A stretch of 64,000 nucleotides of DNA from Streptomyces macrolidinus (GCF_023887685.1 NZ_JAMWMR010000004.1:124001-188000); one strand, 5' to 3'; positions 7,888 to 17,346 are shown, counted from the stretch's first letter. Numbers and translations are program-made. The notes: generated by a model not told the origin, from the letters alone.

Positions 7888-8984
7888 CGCGCGGCGGAGC
7901 AGTCGGAGACATCAGCGGCGTCGGGGGCGTGGGAGGCGGTCGGCCCGCCGGGCATGTCGTCCTACGAGCCGGGCAAGGCAGCTTCCTCGTGCACCGCAGA
8001 GCCCTGGTGGTGGGTGCCGTCCTCACCGTGCTGCTCGCCGGTGCGGGGGTGACGTCGCTGTGCGTCGGTGAGTCCTTCGTCGCGCCGAGCGAGGTGGTCC
8101 GCGTCCTCCTCGGCATGCCCAGCCCCGATCAACTCGTCGTCGGCACGCTGCGGTTGCCGCGCCTCGTGACCGGACTGCTGGTGGGCGCCGCCTTCGGTAT
8201 GTCCGGCGCGCTGATCCAGACCATGGCCCGCAACCCGCTCGCCAGCCCCGACGTCATCGGCGTCACGCACGGCGCGGGCGCGGCCACGGTCGCCGCGATG
8301 ACGTTCGGCCTCACCTCCTACACCGTTCTGCCGTACGTGTCCGTGGCGGGCGGACTGCTCGCCGCGCTGCTCGTCTATCTCTTCGCCTGGCGGGGCGGGT
8401 TGACGGCCTCCCGCTTCGTCCTGATCGGCATCGGCATCTCGGTGGCACTCGGTTCGCTGACCCGTCTGCTGGTGACCAAGGGCGACTATCTGGTCGCCCA
8501 GCAGGCCAAGACCTGGCTCACCGGATCGCTCAACGGCCGCGGTTACGACCAGGCGGCGCCGCTCGCCACGGTCCTGCTCCTGATGGTGCCGTTCCTGCTG
8601 TGGGCGGCCCGTGCGCAGCGCGGCGCGGCGTTCGACGACGACACGGCCACCGCCCTCGGTATCCGGCTCGGCCGGGTCCGGGTCGGACTCAGCGTCCTCG
8701 GTGTCGTCCTGGCGTCCGTCGCGACCGGGGCGGCGGGGCCCGTCGACTTCGTAGCACTGCTCGCCCCGCAGATCGCCCGTCGGCTCACCCGTACCCCGCA
8801 TGTCCCGCTGGTGTGCTCGGCGCTGACGGGCGCGCTGATCGTAGTCGTCGCGGATCTGCTGGCCCGCAGGCTTCTCTCGCCGCTGGAGCTTCCGGTCGGC
8901 GTGTTCACCGCCCTGGTGGGCGCCCCCTATCTCATGTGGCTGATCGTCCGCACCCGTAGCAGCCGTTCCGGAGGAAACGCGTGA
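7884..8984 (+). CDS. FecCD-family ABC permease, second subunit
   Basis: A 366-aa partner of the preceding permease, starting at an ATGA overlap. A ~35-residue glycine-rich cytoplasmic N-terminus precedes the first helix. Family landmarks are [41 protein letters not shown], and the [18 protein letters not shown] block. About ten membrane helices are expected, forming a heterodimeric channel with the first permease. Coupling with the upstream gene and the ATPase downstream (again ATGA) supports stoichiometric synthesis under iron-box control. Confidence 0.93.
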   Translation: MTRGGAVGDISGVGGVGGGRPAGHVVLRAGQGSFLVHRRALVVGAVLTVLLAGAGVTSLCVGESFVAPSEVVRVLLGMPSPDQLVVGTLRLPRLVTGLLVGAAFGMSGALIQTMARNPLASPDVIGVTHGAGAATVAAMTFGLTSYTVLPYVSVAGGLLAALLVYLFAWRGGLTASRFVLIGIGISVALGSLTRLLVTKGDYLVAQQAKTWLTGSLNGRGYDQAAPLATVLLLMVPFLLWAARAQRGAAFDDDTATALGIRLGRVRVGLSVLGVVLASVATGAAGPVDFVALLAPQIARRLTRTPHVPLVCSALTGALIVVVADLLARRLLSPLELPVGVFTALVGAPYLMWLIVRTRSSRSGGNA

Positions 8985-9883
8985 CCGGCAACCCTTCCAG
9001 CGCCCCGAGGCCTTCCCGTCTCACCGCACGGGATCTCACCCTCGCCTACGAGGACCGTACGGTCGTCGAGGAGTTGGACCTCGACATCCCGGACGGCAAG
9101 GTCACCGTCATCGTGGGCCCCAACGCCTGTGGCAAGTCCACCCTGTTGCGTGCCCTCGGCCGACTGCTGAAGCCGCGGCGCGGGGCCGTCCTGCTGGACG
9201 GAACCGAACTGGCCCGCCTGCCCACCAAGCGGATCGCCCAGGTGATCGGGCTGCTGCCGCAGACCCCGGTGCCACCGGAGGGCATCACGGTGGGGGATCT
9301 GATCGCGCGTGGGCGCCAGCCGCACCAGAAGTGGTGGCAGCAGTGGTCGGAGGCGGACGAGGCGTCCGTCTCGGCGGCGATGGAACGGACCGGGACCGCC
9401 GAACTGGCCGAGCGTCCGGTGGACGAACTGTCCGGTGGCCAGCGTCAACGGGTCTGGATCGCCATGGCACTTGCCCAGGACACCGATCTGCTGCTGCTCG
9501 ACGAGCCGACGACGTACCTCGACATCGCGCACCAGGTGGAGGTCCTGGACCTGGTGCGCCAACTCAACCGGGAACGCGGCCGGACGGTTGTGGCGGTCCT
9601 GCACGATCTGAACCAGGCGGCGCGCTACGCGGACCATCTGATCGCCATGCGGGCGGGGCGGATCGTCGCACAGGGAGCGCCTGTTGACGTCGTCAAGGCC
9701 GAACTGGTCGAGGAGGTGTTCGGGCTCGCGTCGGTCGTGGTGCCGGACCCGGTGACGGGTGGACCCATGGTCGTACCCGGGCCTCCGCGGTCGACGGACG
9801 GTACGAGCGAGAGCGAGGGCGTGCTCGGGGACGCCGACGGCGGTGGCGCGACGGTCCCGGCCGCGCGGGAGGCCGCACGGTGA
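8981..9883 (+). CDS. ABC transporter ATPase for ferric siderophore (FepC/FecE type)
   Basis: A 300-aa cytoplasmic ATPase powering the two FecCD permeases. Walker A is GPNACGKST (residues 46-54), the Q-loop is in [14 protein letters not shown], the signature is [15 protein letters not shown] (from ~149), Walker B is LLLLDEP with TTYLDIAHQ, and the H-loop is in [15 protein letters not shown]. The C-terminal ~30 residues are a low-complexity Gly/Ser/Asp tail beyond the usual family end. The start overlaps the permease stop by ATGA. Transcription probably ends or weakens before the separate iron box at 9973. Confidence 0.94.
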   Translation: MTGNPSSAPRPSRLTARDLTLAYEDRTVVEELDLDIPDGKVTVIVGPNACGKSTLLRALGRLLKPRRGAVLLDGTELARLPTKRIAQVIGLLPQTPVPPEGITVGDLIARGRQPHQKWWQQWSEADEASVSAAMERTGTAELAERPVDELSGGQRQRVWIAMALAQDTDLLLLDEPTTYLDIAHQVEVLDLVRQLNRERGRTVVAVLHDLNQAARYADHLIAMRAGRIVAQGAPVDVVKAELVEEVFGLASVVVPDPVTGGPMVVPGPPRSTDGTSESEGVLGDADGGGATVPAAREAAR

Positions 9884-9972
9884 GCCCCGTAACGACCCGA
9901 CGGAGCAAACCGATTCACGGGCATGTGACCGGAAGCACAGATTCCGAGTATGCCAGAGGCGCGGACTTCTCA

Positions 9973-9991
9973 TAAGGTAAGCCTTACCTAA
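9973..9991. promoter_or_regulatory. Second iron box, upstream of the siderophore-binding lipoprotein
   Basis: The 19-bp element TAAGGTAAGCCTTACCTAA contains the perfect dyad AGGTAAG/CTTACCT. This is a close match to actinobacterial DmdR/IdeR boxes and gives the binding-protein gene its own iron-repressed promoter. Confidence 0.85.
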
Positions 9992-10071
9992 ACATCGCGG
10001 GCTGCTTGCGCGTTGCGGTGCCGCCTTGTTCCCCTCGCCCCCTCGATCCCCTTACGACAGGAGCCCTCCCC

Positions 10072-11127
10072 ATGTCTGTCGGACGCCGTGGCACCGCCGC
10101 CGCAGCCCTCACCCTCGCCGCTGCGCTCGCCCTGACGGCCTGTGGTGGTTCCAGTGCCTCGGACGAGGGTGCGAGCGGCAAGTCCTCGGCGGAGGCCGGT
10201 GCGGGCGGCAAGAAGTCCGTCGCCCAGGGCGGGAAGGAGTTCGCGGACGCGGCGAAGAAGACCGCGGCGATGGGCACCGACGCGGCACCGGGCGAGTGGC
10301 CCCGCACCGTCACCCACGCCATGGGCAAGACCGAGTTGAAGGCCCAGCCCCAGCGTGTGGTGGTCCTCGACGTCGGTGAACTCGACAACGTCGTGTCCCT
10401 GGGCATCAAGCCGGTCGGTCTCGCGCCCACCGAGGGATCCCCCGAACTCCCCTCGTACCTGAAGAAGGGCGCGGGCAGCCCGAAGAACGTCGGCACGATC
10501 AACAACCTCAACCTGGAGGCGATCGCCGCCCTCAAACCCGACCTCATCCTGGGCAGCCAGCTCCGCGCCGCCGACAAGTACGACGAGCTGTCGCAGATCG
10601 CGCCGACCGTCTTCTCTCTCCGTCCCGGGTTCACCTGGAAGGAGAACTACCTGCTCAACGCCGCCGCGCTCGACAAGACCGCGCAGGCGAAGCAGAAGCT
10701 CGCGGCCTACGAGAGCAAGGCCGAGGAACTCGGCGAGAAGCTCGGCGCGGACAAGCCGACCGTCTCGATGGTCCGTTACCTGCCCGATGGCGTCATCCGT
10801 CTGTACGCCAACGCCTCGTTCATCGGCACGATCCTGAAGGACGCCGGGATCCCCCGGCCGAAGAACCAGGACATCGACGACCTCGCCGCCGAGATCAGCG
10901 CCGAGAACATCGACAAGGCCGACGCCGACTACATCTTCACGGGTGTCTACGGCGACCCGAAGGCCACCGACCGCTCCAAGGCGCAGAACAACCCGCTCTG
11001 GAAGAACCTCGGCGCCGTGAAGGCGGGGCACGCCTACAACGTCCCCGACGAGACCTGGTACCTCGGCCTCGGCGTGACGGCCGCCGACGAAGTCCTCGCG
11101 GACCTGGAGAAGCACCTCACCAAGTAG
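10072..11127 (+). CDS. Iron-siderophore ABC transporter substrate-binding lipoprotein
   Basis: A 351-aa exported, lipid-anchored binding protein. The ATG at 10072 follows AGGAG and starts a lipoprotein signal ending in the lipobox LTAC (lipidated Cys ~24), then a Gly/Ser/Lys-rich linker. The FecB/TroA-like domain shows PQRVVVLDVGELDNVVSLGI, IAALKPDLILGSQ and a C-terminal AADEVLADLEKHL. It would capture a ferric siderophore at the membrane surface and deliver it to the permeases encoded upstream. Its own iron box allows binding protein to be made in excess of the permeases. An upstream in-frame ATG-like start at 10006 precedes the signal peptide and is rejected. Confidence 0.93.
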   Translation: MSVGRRGTAAAALTLAAALALTACGGSSASDEGASGKSSAEAGAGGKKSVAQGGKEFADAAKKTAAMGTDAAPGEWPRTVTHAMGKTELKAQPQRVVVLDVGELDNVVSLGIKPVGLAPTEGSPELPSYLKKGAGSPKNVGTINNLNLEAIAALKPDLILGSQLRAADKYDELSQIAPTVFSLRPGFTWKENYLLNAAALDKTAQAKQKLAAYESKAEELGEKLGADKPTVSMVRYLPDGVIRLYANASFIGTILKDAGIPRPKNQDIDDLAAEISAENIDKADADYIFTGVYGDPKATDRSKAQNNPLWKNLGAVKAGHAYNVPDETWYLGLGVTAADEVLADLEKHLTK

Positions 11128-11196
11128 GCCGCGACGCAGGGGATGTGGGCGATGCGGGTACCTCAGGCGTCCCTTCGCCCACAGCCCGGTCGTCGG

Positions 11197-11235
11197 CAGT
11201 GCCCCGGCGGGCATACAGTGCCCGCCGGGGCACTG
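11197..11235. terminator. 17-bp perfect hairpin, bidirectional terminator
   Basis: CAGTGCCCCGGCGGGCA (11197-11213) and its exact complement (11219-11235) flank a TACAG loop. It sits between the converging binding-protein and TetR genes, so it likely ends both transcripts. Confidence 0.85.
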
Positions 11236-11240
11236 ATGCG

Positions 11241-11957
11241 TCAGCGGGCCCGCTGATCGATGAGTACGGCCAAGCCGTCCAGGATGCGCCGCAGGCCGAA
11301 CTCCCAAGCCTGGTCGTGGCCGTTGGACCGGGCGGCTGACGCGAGGGCCGCGGTGAGCGCGGGGAATCGCTTGCCGTGTTCCCGCATCAGATCACCGAGA
11401 ACGGAACCCAGTTGGGCCTCGGGATCGCCCGTCGGCCCTGCCGCACGGGCCTGTTGCGTGATCCCGCGGACATGCCCCACCAGCAGAACGGCCGCGTCCA
11501 TCCGCTCGGCGCCGTCCAGCCCCGTACCGTCCAGGGCCGAGACCGCACGCTCCATCCAGGACAGCTCACCGGGCCCTAGGACGCGTGGCCCGACCGTGGC
11601 TTCCAGCGCCCAAGGGTGCTGACGGAAGACGGTGAACAACTGACGGGCCCATTCCTCCAGTTGGTCACGCCAGCCATCGCGTCGCGCCTTCCGCTCCGGG
11701 TGCGGGCCGATCGCGGCATCCACCATCAGGGCGACCAACTCGGCCTTGCCCGGCACGTATCGGTACAACGCCATCTTGGTCACGCCCAGATGCGCTGCGA
11801 CGCGCTGCATGGATGCTTCGGCCAGCCCGTCCGCGTCGGCGATCTCGATCCCGGCTCGCGCGATGCGGTCCAGGTCGAGCGTCGGCTTCGGGCCCCGCGT
11901 GGGCTTGGCGTGCGGACCCCACAGCAGCCGTACGACCTCGGCCTGTTCACCACTCAT
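11241..11957 (-). CDS. TetR/AcrR-family regulator paired with an FAD monooxygenase
   Basis: A 238-aa repressor. A basic N-terminal arm (TRGPKPTLDLDRIARAG) leads into the helix-turn-helix SMQRVAAHLGVTKMALYRYVPGKAELV, followed by a C-terminal ligand domain that looks like the TetR_C_33 group (LEEWARQLFTVFRQHPWAL). ATG 11957 is chosen; codons up to 12032 run into the intergenic operator region. It diverges from the monooxygenase gene, the common arrangement for regulators that sense the substrate of the neighbouring oxygenase. A small dyad (ACAGT/ACTGT) lies between the two. Confidence 0.86.
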   Translation of the reverse strand: MSGEQAEVVRLLWGPHAKPTRGPKPTLDLDRIARAGIEIADADGLAEASMQRVAAHLGVTKMALYRYVPGKAELVALMVDAAIGPHPERKARRDGWRDQLEEWARQLFTVFRQHPWALEATVGPRVLGPGELSWMERAVSALDGTGLDGAERMDAAVLLVGHVRGITQQARAAGPTGDPEAQLGSVLGDLMREHGKRFPALTAALASAARSNGHDQAWEFGLRRILDGLAVLIDQRAR

Positions 11958-12021
11958 GCCCACCACGCCTTCTGTCTTGGCCTTGCCCTTGACCTTGCCG
12001 AACCGACCGTGTCCACGGTAC

Positions 12022-12036
12022 ACAGTAAGCAACTGT
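12022..12036. promoter_or_regulatory. Candidate operator between TetR and monooxygenase genes
   Basis: ACAGT (12022-12026) and ACTGT (12032-12036) form a short dyad with a 5-bp spacer. A further GACACAGT half-like sequence follows at 12045-12052. The position fits TetR control of both divergent genes, but the arms are short. Confidence 0.4.
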
Positions 12037-12071
12037 ATCTATGGGACACAGTTCTGGTGTGGAGGGAATCC

Positions 12072-13310
12072 ATGAACAAGAACGTCCTCATCTCCGGCGC
12101 GAGCATCGCCGGTCCCGCGCTGGCCTACTGGCTGGGGCGCCACGGCTTCCGGCCCACCGTCGTGGAATTGGCGCCGGCCTTCCGCGAGGGCGGTCAGGCC
12201 GTCGACTTCCGCGGTGAGACGCATCTGACGGTGCTGGAACGCATGGGACTGCTGCCTGAGTTGCGCCGTCTCCAGACCGGCGGCAGCCCGATGCGCTTCG
12301 TCGACGAAGACGGCCGCACGCTGCTGCGGCTGCCCGCCGAGTTCGCGGGCGGCGAGGTGGAGGTGCTCCGCGGGGACCTGTCCCGCGTGCTGTACGAGCA
12401 CAGCCTCGCCCACACCGAGTACCTCTTCGGCGACTCGATCGAGTGCCTCACCGAGACGTCCTCCGGGGTGCGGGTCGAATTCCGCAGCGGCGTCTCACGG
12501 GAGTTCGGCCTGGTCATCGGTGCGGACGGCTTGCACTCCACCGTCCGCCGCCTCGCCTTCGGCCCGGAGGAGGACTATGTGACCCACCTCGGCTACTACG
12601 CCGCCACCTGGCAACTACCGGGCGACGGCCCGGGAGTGGACAAGGGCTCGGTCGGCTACAACGTGCCAGGACGGCTCGCCTCCTTCGGCGCCGACCCCCG
12701 GGACCCGGCGCGGGCAGGGGCGTTCTTCGTGTTCGCCGCGCCGGAACTGTCGTACGACCGCCATGACCTCGCACAGCAGAAGCAACTGATCGACGACGTG
12801 TTCTCGGGCCTCGGTTGGGAAGTGCCCCGCCTGCTCGCCACCTTGCACGAAGCCCCCGACCTGTACTTCGACTCGATCAGCCGGGCGGACGTGGACAGTT
12901 GGTCCAAGGGGCGGGTGTGCCTCGTCGGTGATGCCGCCTGTGGGGCCACCATCGGCGGCATGGGCACAGGGACCGCGGTGGTCGCCGCGTATGTGCTGGC
13001 CGGCGAACTCGCGCGAGCGCGGGACGACCACCGAACGGCCTTCACCCGGTACGAGGACAGGCTCCGCAAGTTCGCGACGCGCTGCCAGACAGGCGGCGAC
13101 CGCACCGGGAAGTTCCTCGCCCCCGGCACCGCGACCGGCATCCGCATCCGCAACACCCTGCTGTCCCGCCCGCTGTTCCTGAACGGAATGCTCAAACTGG
13201 GCGAGAAGATCAGCAGCACGGTGGTCCTGCCCGACTACCCCACCGCCCTCGGCAGTTCTCAGAGGTCCCGCGGAGACAACCCGTCGAGTCCCGTGCCGCG
13301 CATGATGTAG
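12072..13310 (+). CDS. FAD-dependent monooxygenase (PHBH/UbiH/TetX-like)
   Basis: A 412-aa single-component class A flavin monooxygenase that would hydroxylate an aromatic or polyketide-like substrate using NAD(P)H and O2. The N-terminal Rossmann fingerprint is ISGASIAGPALAYWLGRHG with the acidic strand end VVELAP. The second FAD motif is LVIGADGLHSTVRR (the DG motif) and the third is CLVGDAACGATIGGMGTGTAV. GGAGGG precedes the ATG. It diverges from a TetR gene that probably senses the substrate, an arrangement often linked to drug inactivation. Its 3' end overlaps the antisense kinase gene by 52 bp. Confidence 0.9.
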   Translation: MNKNVLISGASIAGPALAYWLGRHGFRPTVVELAPAFREGGQAVDFRGETHLTVLERMGLLPELRRLQTGGSPMRFVDEDGRTLLRLPAEFAGGEVEVLRGDLSRVLYEHSLAHTEYLFGDSIECLTETSSGVRVEFRSGVSREFGLVIGADGLHSTVRRLAFGPEEDYVTHLGYYAATWQLPGDGPGVDKGSVGYNVPGRLASFGADPRDPARAGAFFVFAAPELSYDRHDLAQQKQLIDDVFSGLGWEVPRLLATLHEAPDLYFDSISRADVDSWSKGRVCLVGDAACGATIGGMGTGTAVVAAYVLAGELARARDDHRTAFTRYEDRLRKFATRCQTGGDRTGKFLAPGTATGIRIRNTLLSRPLFLNGMLKLGEKISSTVVLPDYPTALGSSQRSRGDNPSSPVPRMM

Positions 13311-13804
13311 TCGATCGTGTCCTCAAGAGAGCTGTTGGCACCGATGACGTCCTCGACACCGCTGGGCAGCAGGTCTCGGGCGCGATACCAGTCACGCAAC
13401 TCGCGCTCGGTGACCTGCGCCGGCAACTCCGGATCGGGCTTGGTCGAATGCCGCACCAAGGTCTCCGCGAGCGACACGTCGAGGTAGTAGCAACGAGAGA
13501 CGCCACGGTGATCGCGGACGAGAGCCTCCAACATGTCCCCGTACCGGTCCGCGTACAGGATCCCCTCCACGACCACGTGGTATCCGGCATCGAGCGCGTA
13601 GCGCGCGACCGTGGAGATCAGGCCGATATTGGACGCGCCGGGCCGATCCCGCTCGCGCAGCACCACGCGCCGGAGGTTGTCCTGCCCGACCAGGGCAAGC
13701 CCCCGGCCGAACCGGCCCCGGATCCCCGCCGCCACGGAGGACTTGCCCGACGCCGAGTTCCCCCGGATCACCACGAGCCGACTCTCTTCGCTTCCCACGG
13801 TCAC
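13259..13804 (-). CDS. P-loop kinase (zeta-toxin/chloramphenicol-phosphotransferase-like)
   Basis: A ~181-aa cytoplasmic P-loop NTPase of the small-kinase type. Walker A is GNSASGKSS, followed by IRGRFG, a VGQDNLRR strand-helix, a central GYHVVVEGIL segment and a C-terminal lid with Arg residues (WYRARDLLP). Proteins of this look phosphorylate small metabolites or antibiotics, or are zeta-like toxins. No antitoxin gene is adjacent, so a toxin role is not supported. GTG 13804 is the likeliest start, since codons upstream encode non-conserved sequence; GTG 13798 is possible. It converges on and overlaps the monooxygenase gene by 52 bp. Confidence 0.78.
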   Translation of the reverse strand: MTVGSEESRLVVIRGNSASGKSSVAAGIRGRFGRGLALVGQDNLRRVVLRERDRPGASNIGLISTVARYALDAGYHVVVEGILYADRYGDMLEALVRDHRGVSRCYYLDVSLAETLVRHSTKPDPELPAQVTERELRDWYRARDLLPSGVEDVIGANSSLEDTIDYIMRGTGLDGLSPRDL

Positions 13805-13998
13805 CTTGAGCACAGTACTGGCAGCCACCGCCCGGCAGACACATGTCCGTTCGGGATGCGGTTTTCCGCAGGGTGGGGGTGCGGAAGACCGCATGGGACT
13901 GGACGGCAATCCTCATACCGCCGTTGACCTGTGATTTCTAGCGTGGAAGGCACTCGGGCACCTGCCCGGTCGATCGCCTTGCCAGCTTGGAGACTCAC

Positions 13999-14661
13999 AT
14001 GCACGTCATGTCCTCGGCCCTGCCTCACGAGCCCGCGGGCGGTATCGCGGGCTGGGCAGCCGGTCTCGTCGACACCCTGGGTGGTCCCGGAGCCGGCCTG
14101 GCCATCGCTCTGGAGAACCTCTTCCCGCCGCTGCCGAGCGAGGTGATCCTGCCGCTGACCGGGTTCGCCGCCGGGCAGGGAGTTCTCAGCCTGGCCTCGG
14201 CGCTGTTCTGGACCACGCTCGGCTCGGTCGCGGGAGCCGTGGTCCTCTACTGGATCGGCCTGCTCTTCGGCCGTGAACGCATGCACGCGGTCTGGGCGAA
14301 GCTGCCGCTGGTGAAGGCTTCCGACCTGGCGCGCACCGAGCGGTGGTTCGCGAAGCACGGCACCAAGGCGGTCTTCCTCGGCCGTATGGTGCCGATCTTC
14401 CGCAGCCTCATCTCCGTCCCCGCCGGAGTGGAGCGTATGCCGCTGCCCGTGTTCGTGATGCTGACCACGCTCGGCAGCCTGGTCTGGAACGCGGTGCTGG
14501 TGACGGCCGGTTACTGGCTGGGCGACCAGTGGGAGACGGTGGGGACGTACGTCGGTGTCCTCTCCAAGGCCGTACTGGTTCTGGTGGTCGCCGCCCTCGC
14601 GGCATACGTGGCCGTACGGCTGCGCGGTCGTAACCAGGCCCGGCATCGCCGTAGTTCATGA
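13999..14661 (+). CDS. DedA-family membrane protein
   Basis: A 220-aa polytopic protein of the DedA (SNARE-associated/VTT) superfamily, whose members act as lipid scramblases or undecaprenyl-phosphate flippases. Motifs seen: ENLFPPLPSEVILPLTGF, GSVAGAVVLYWIGLLFG, and the conserved loop FLGRMVPIFRSLISVPAGVERM. A GGAG ribosome site precedes the ATG at 13999. About five hydrophobic segments are visible. It stands alone between the P-loop kinase and the sensor kinase genes. Confidence 0.92.
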   Translation: MHVMSSALPHEPAGGIAGWAAGLVDTLGGPGAGLAIALENLFPPLPSEVILPLTGFAAGQGVLSLASALFWTTLGSVAGAVVLYWIGLLFGRERMHAVWAKLPLVKASDLARTERWFAKHGTKAVFLGRMVPIFRSLISVPAGVERMPLPVFVMLTTLGSLVWNAVLVTAGYWLGDQWETVGTYVGVLSKAVLVLVVAALAAYVAVRLRGRNQARHRRSS

Positions 14662-14750
14662 CCCGCCACGGCCCCCGCACCGAAGTGCTGCCCGGTGCGC
14701 GCCCTGAGCGATCTTGTCCCGACCGTGCGACCGCACTAGGCTCATCCCCC

Positions 14751-15687
14751 GTGCAGGGGGATTCGGCGGGCGCCATGGCTCACTGCCCGCCGGACTCAAG
14801 AGGCCAGGCCGACTCCGTCGAGGGCGATGCCGCAGCACCACGGCCCGCCTCCTGGCCACGTCGCTGCGCCGGTACGCTCCTCGGCTGTGTCACGGCCGTG
14901 TTCGACCTCCTCTACTTCCTCGTCGTCGGCGCGGCCCTCGGCCCCTTCTTGCTGTGGCCCTCCACCCGCACCAGCGCCCTGAGTTCAGGGGCTCCACTCA
15001 CTCACCGCCCTGGACGCACGCGTCGCCCGCGAGTGTTTCGGCCCTTCGGAACGCGAACTGCTGCGGCGACGCATCCATGAACTGGCCACCAGCCGGGCAG
15101 CGGTCGTGCAGGCGATCGACACCGAACGCAGACGGATCGAGCGGGACCTCCACGACGGGATCCAGCAGCGCCTGGTGGCACTGGGCATGCTGCTCGGCCG
15201 GGTACGCAGGGGACGCAGTCCCGAGCAAGCGGACGCCTTGCTGCGCCAAGCACACCAGGAGGCCCAGGACATGCTCGCGGAACTACGCGAGGTGACCTGG
15301 CGCATCTATCCCTCGGCACTGGACAGTCTGGGACTGAAGGAAGCGCTGGCCGGCGTGTCCGAGCGGAGCGGCATCCCCGTCCGTACGGAGTTCGAAGCCG
15401 ATGCGGAACTGCCCCAACCGGTCAAGGTCGCCGCGTACTTCATGGTGTCGGAGTCGGTGACCAACGCGGTCAAGCACTCCCGCGCCACGGCTGTCTTCGT
15501 ACGGGTGGTGCTTCGCGGCGGCATGCTCGCTGTGCGCGTCCAGGACAACGGCCGGGGCGGCGCCGATCCTTCGGGCAGCGGGCTGAGCGGATTGCGCAGC
15601 CGGGTGGCCGCGCTCGACGGCGCGCTGCACGTCGACAGCCCCGACGGGGGACCCACCACTGTCACCGCGGAACTGCCATGCGCCTGA
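14751..15687 (+). pseudogene. Sensor histidine kinase (NarL/LiaS class) split by an apparent 1-nt frameshift
   Basis: The membrane part is read in one frame from GTG 14751 (TVAFDLLYF-like segment, TAVFDLLYFLVVGAALGPF), and the transmitter part in another (LTALDARVARECFGP, then RIERDLHDGIQQRLVALG with the phospho-acceptor His codon at 15151, and a GHKL ATPase with DNGRGG). Removing one G from the GGGG run at 14988-14991 joins the frames into SALSSGLHSLTALDARV, the expected family sequence. A TAGGCT -10 at 14737-14742 suggests a leaderless GTG start. As written, only a soluble kinase core from GTG 15106 (193 aa) could be made. Possible causes are a sequencing error, a true mutation or +1 slippage. 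It overlaps the response regulator by 10 bp. Confidence 0.75.
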
Positions 15688-16322
15688 TGATCGCCGAGGA
15701 CTCGACCCTGCTGCGCGAGGGGCTGGTGCGGCTCCTCGTCGAGGAGGGACACGAGGTCCTGGGCGCGTTCGGTGACGCCGATGCCCTGCTGGCGGAGATG
15801 GTCCTCGGGCGACCCGACGTCGTCGTCCTGGACATCCGGATGCCGCCGACGCACACGGACGAGGGGCTGCGCGCGGCGCTGGAGATCCGCGAGCGATGGC
15901 CGGCGGTCGGCGTACTGGTGCTGTCTCAGCACATCGAATGCAACTACGCGGCGCAGTTGTTGGCCGCGAACGCGGAACGCGTGGGATACGTCCTCAAGGA
16001 TCGGGTCGCCCAAGTCGAGGAGTTCCTCGGCGCGTTGGAACGCGTCAAGGCAGGCGGTGCTGTCATCGACCCCGAAGTCGTACGGCAGTTGGTGATCCGT
16101 TCGACCCACGGGGATCCGCTGGGCCGCCTCACACCCCGCGAACGCAGTGTCCTCGAGGCCCTGGCGCAGGGGCACACCAACACGGCGATCGCGCAGAAGC
16201 TGCACATCTCCTTGAGTTCGGTGGAGAAGAACCTCAACGCGATCTTCGACAAGCTGGAACTGTTGCACACCACCGGTTACAGCCGGCGCATCCTGGCGGT
16301 CCTGAGGTATCTGGAGTCCTGA
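15678..16322 (+). CDS. NarL/FixJ-family response regulator
   Basis: A 214-aa two-component regulator. The receiver domain has the acidic pair in IAEDST (Glu6, Asp7 region), phospho-acceptor Asp52 in VVVLDIRMP and conserved Lys107 in YVLKDRV. The C-terminal LuxR-type helix-turn-helix (LTPRERSVLEALAQGHTNTAIAQKL, SSVEKNLNAIFDKL) binds DNA. It overlaps the kinase gene by 10 bp, so it is translationally coupled and is the cognate partner. If the kinase frameshift is real, the regulator may receive phosphate only from the soluble core or from cross-talk. Confidence 0.93.
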   Translation: MRLMIAEDSTLLREGLVRLLVEEGHEVLGAFGDADALLAEMVLGRPDVVVLDIRMPPTHTDEGLRAALEIRERWPAVGVLVLSQHIECNYAAQLLAANAERVGYVLKDRVAQVEEFLGALERVKAGGAVIDPEVVRQLVIRSTHGDPLGRLTPRERSVLEALAQGHTNTAIAQKLHISLSSVEKNLNAIFDKLELLHTTGYSRRILAVLRYLES

Positions 16323-16461
16323 CGCGGCACCAGGGTCGGTCGCACCCGGTCGGGCGACCTCCGTACGAGCGGTCGTGACATCGACACCTTCGGACCGACA
16401 ACAGCGAACGAGTGTACGGAAGTTGAGCGCTCCCGCAGCCGTTCTGTGCCATCCTTCGATC

Positions 16462-17265
16462 ATGAGTGACCGAGGCGACCAGGACAGCAGGCTGCAGACC
16501 GACCGACCCCACTCGGCGCGTGTGTGGGACTACCTGCTCGGGGGGAAGAACCACTACCCGGTGGACAGTCAGGCCGGTGAGCTGATCCTCCGGAACTTCC
16601 CCGAGTTCGCGGCCATCGCCCGCCTGCAACGGGGCTTCCTGGTGCGGTCGGTGCGGTTCCTGACGCGGGAGGCGGGGATCCGGCAGTTCCTCGACATCGG
16701 TACCGGGCTGCCCACGACCAACAACACCCACGAGGTCGCCCAGTCCATCGCGCCCGAGAGCAAGATCGTCTACGTCGACAACGACCCCATCGTGCTGGCC
16801 CATGCCGATGCCTTGCTGCGCAGCGCGCCCGAGGGGGAGTGCGCCTACCTCGACGCCGATGTGCGTGATCCGCAGAAGATCCTCGCCCAGGCGGCTCATA
16901 CGCTCGACTTCGACCAGCCCATCGGGCTCATGTTGCTCAACATCATGGGTCAGGTCTCGGACGCGGAGCAGCCGGAGCGCATCGTGGCCGAGCTGGTCGA
17001 CGCTCTGCCGCGCGGCAGCTACGTGGCGTTGAGCGATGGCACGGCCACCAATGACCAGCTCAAGGTGGCCGTCGAGGCGTACAACGCGGAGTCGGTCAAC
17101 ACGTACCACCTGCGCTCGCCCGAGCACATCGGGAGCTTCATGCGGGGGCTGCGTCTGGTCGAGCCGGGCCTGGTCAGGTCCGCCGACTGGCGCCCGGACC
17201 CCGGCGCCGCGGAGGTCACTCGGGAACAGGGGAACGCGGTCGGGGCGGTGGGTCTCAAGGAGTAG
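16462..17265 (+). CDS. SAM-dependent methyltransferase, DUF574 (Methyltransf_19) family
   Basis: A 267-aa protein of the actinobacterial DUF574 group. The family N-terminus is clear (RPHSARVWDYLLGGKNHYPVD), as is the glycine-rich SAM loop LDIGTGLPTTNNTHEVAQ, and the acidic VYVDNDPIVLAHADALL that ends strand 2. Streptomyces carry many paralogues, and their substrates are mostly unknown. ATG 16462 fits the conserved N-terminus; upstream codons to 16375 are not conserved-looking. It ends before a terminator hairpin at 17283. Confidence 0.9.
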   Translation: MSDRGDQDSRLQTDRPHSARVWDYLLGGKNHYPVDSQAGELILRNFPEFAAIARLQRGFLVRSVRFLTREAGIRQFLDIGTGLPTTNNTHEVAQSIAPESKIVYVDNDPIVLAHADALLRSAPEGECAYLDADVRDPQKILAQAAHTLDFDQPIGLMLLNIMGQVSDAEQPERIVAELVDALPRGSYVALSDGTATNDQLKVAVEAYNAESVNTYHLRSPEHIGSFMRGLRLVEPGLVRSADWRPDPGAAEVTREQGNAVGAVGLKE

Positions 17266-17282
17266 AGGTCACGGAGGTGTGG

Positions 17283-17319
17283 TGTCCTGTGTCCGCCGTC
17301 CATGGCATGACACAGGACA
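17283..17319. terminator. 11-bp perfect hairpin between converging genes
   Basis: TGTCCTGTGTC (17283-17293) pairs exactly with GACACAGGACA (17309-17319). A run of GGGTC repeats (17326-17346) follows. It lies between the methyltransferase and the converging hypothetical gene and probably serves both. Confidence 0.75.
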
Positions 17320-17346
17320 TGGGCCGGGTCGGGTCGGGTCGTCGGG

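Noticed and set aside
13259..13804. Zeta-toxin of a toxin-antitoxin pair
   Set aside because: The P-loop kinase fold is compatible, but no small antitoxin gene is adjacent. The neighbours are a monooxygenase and DedA.
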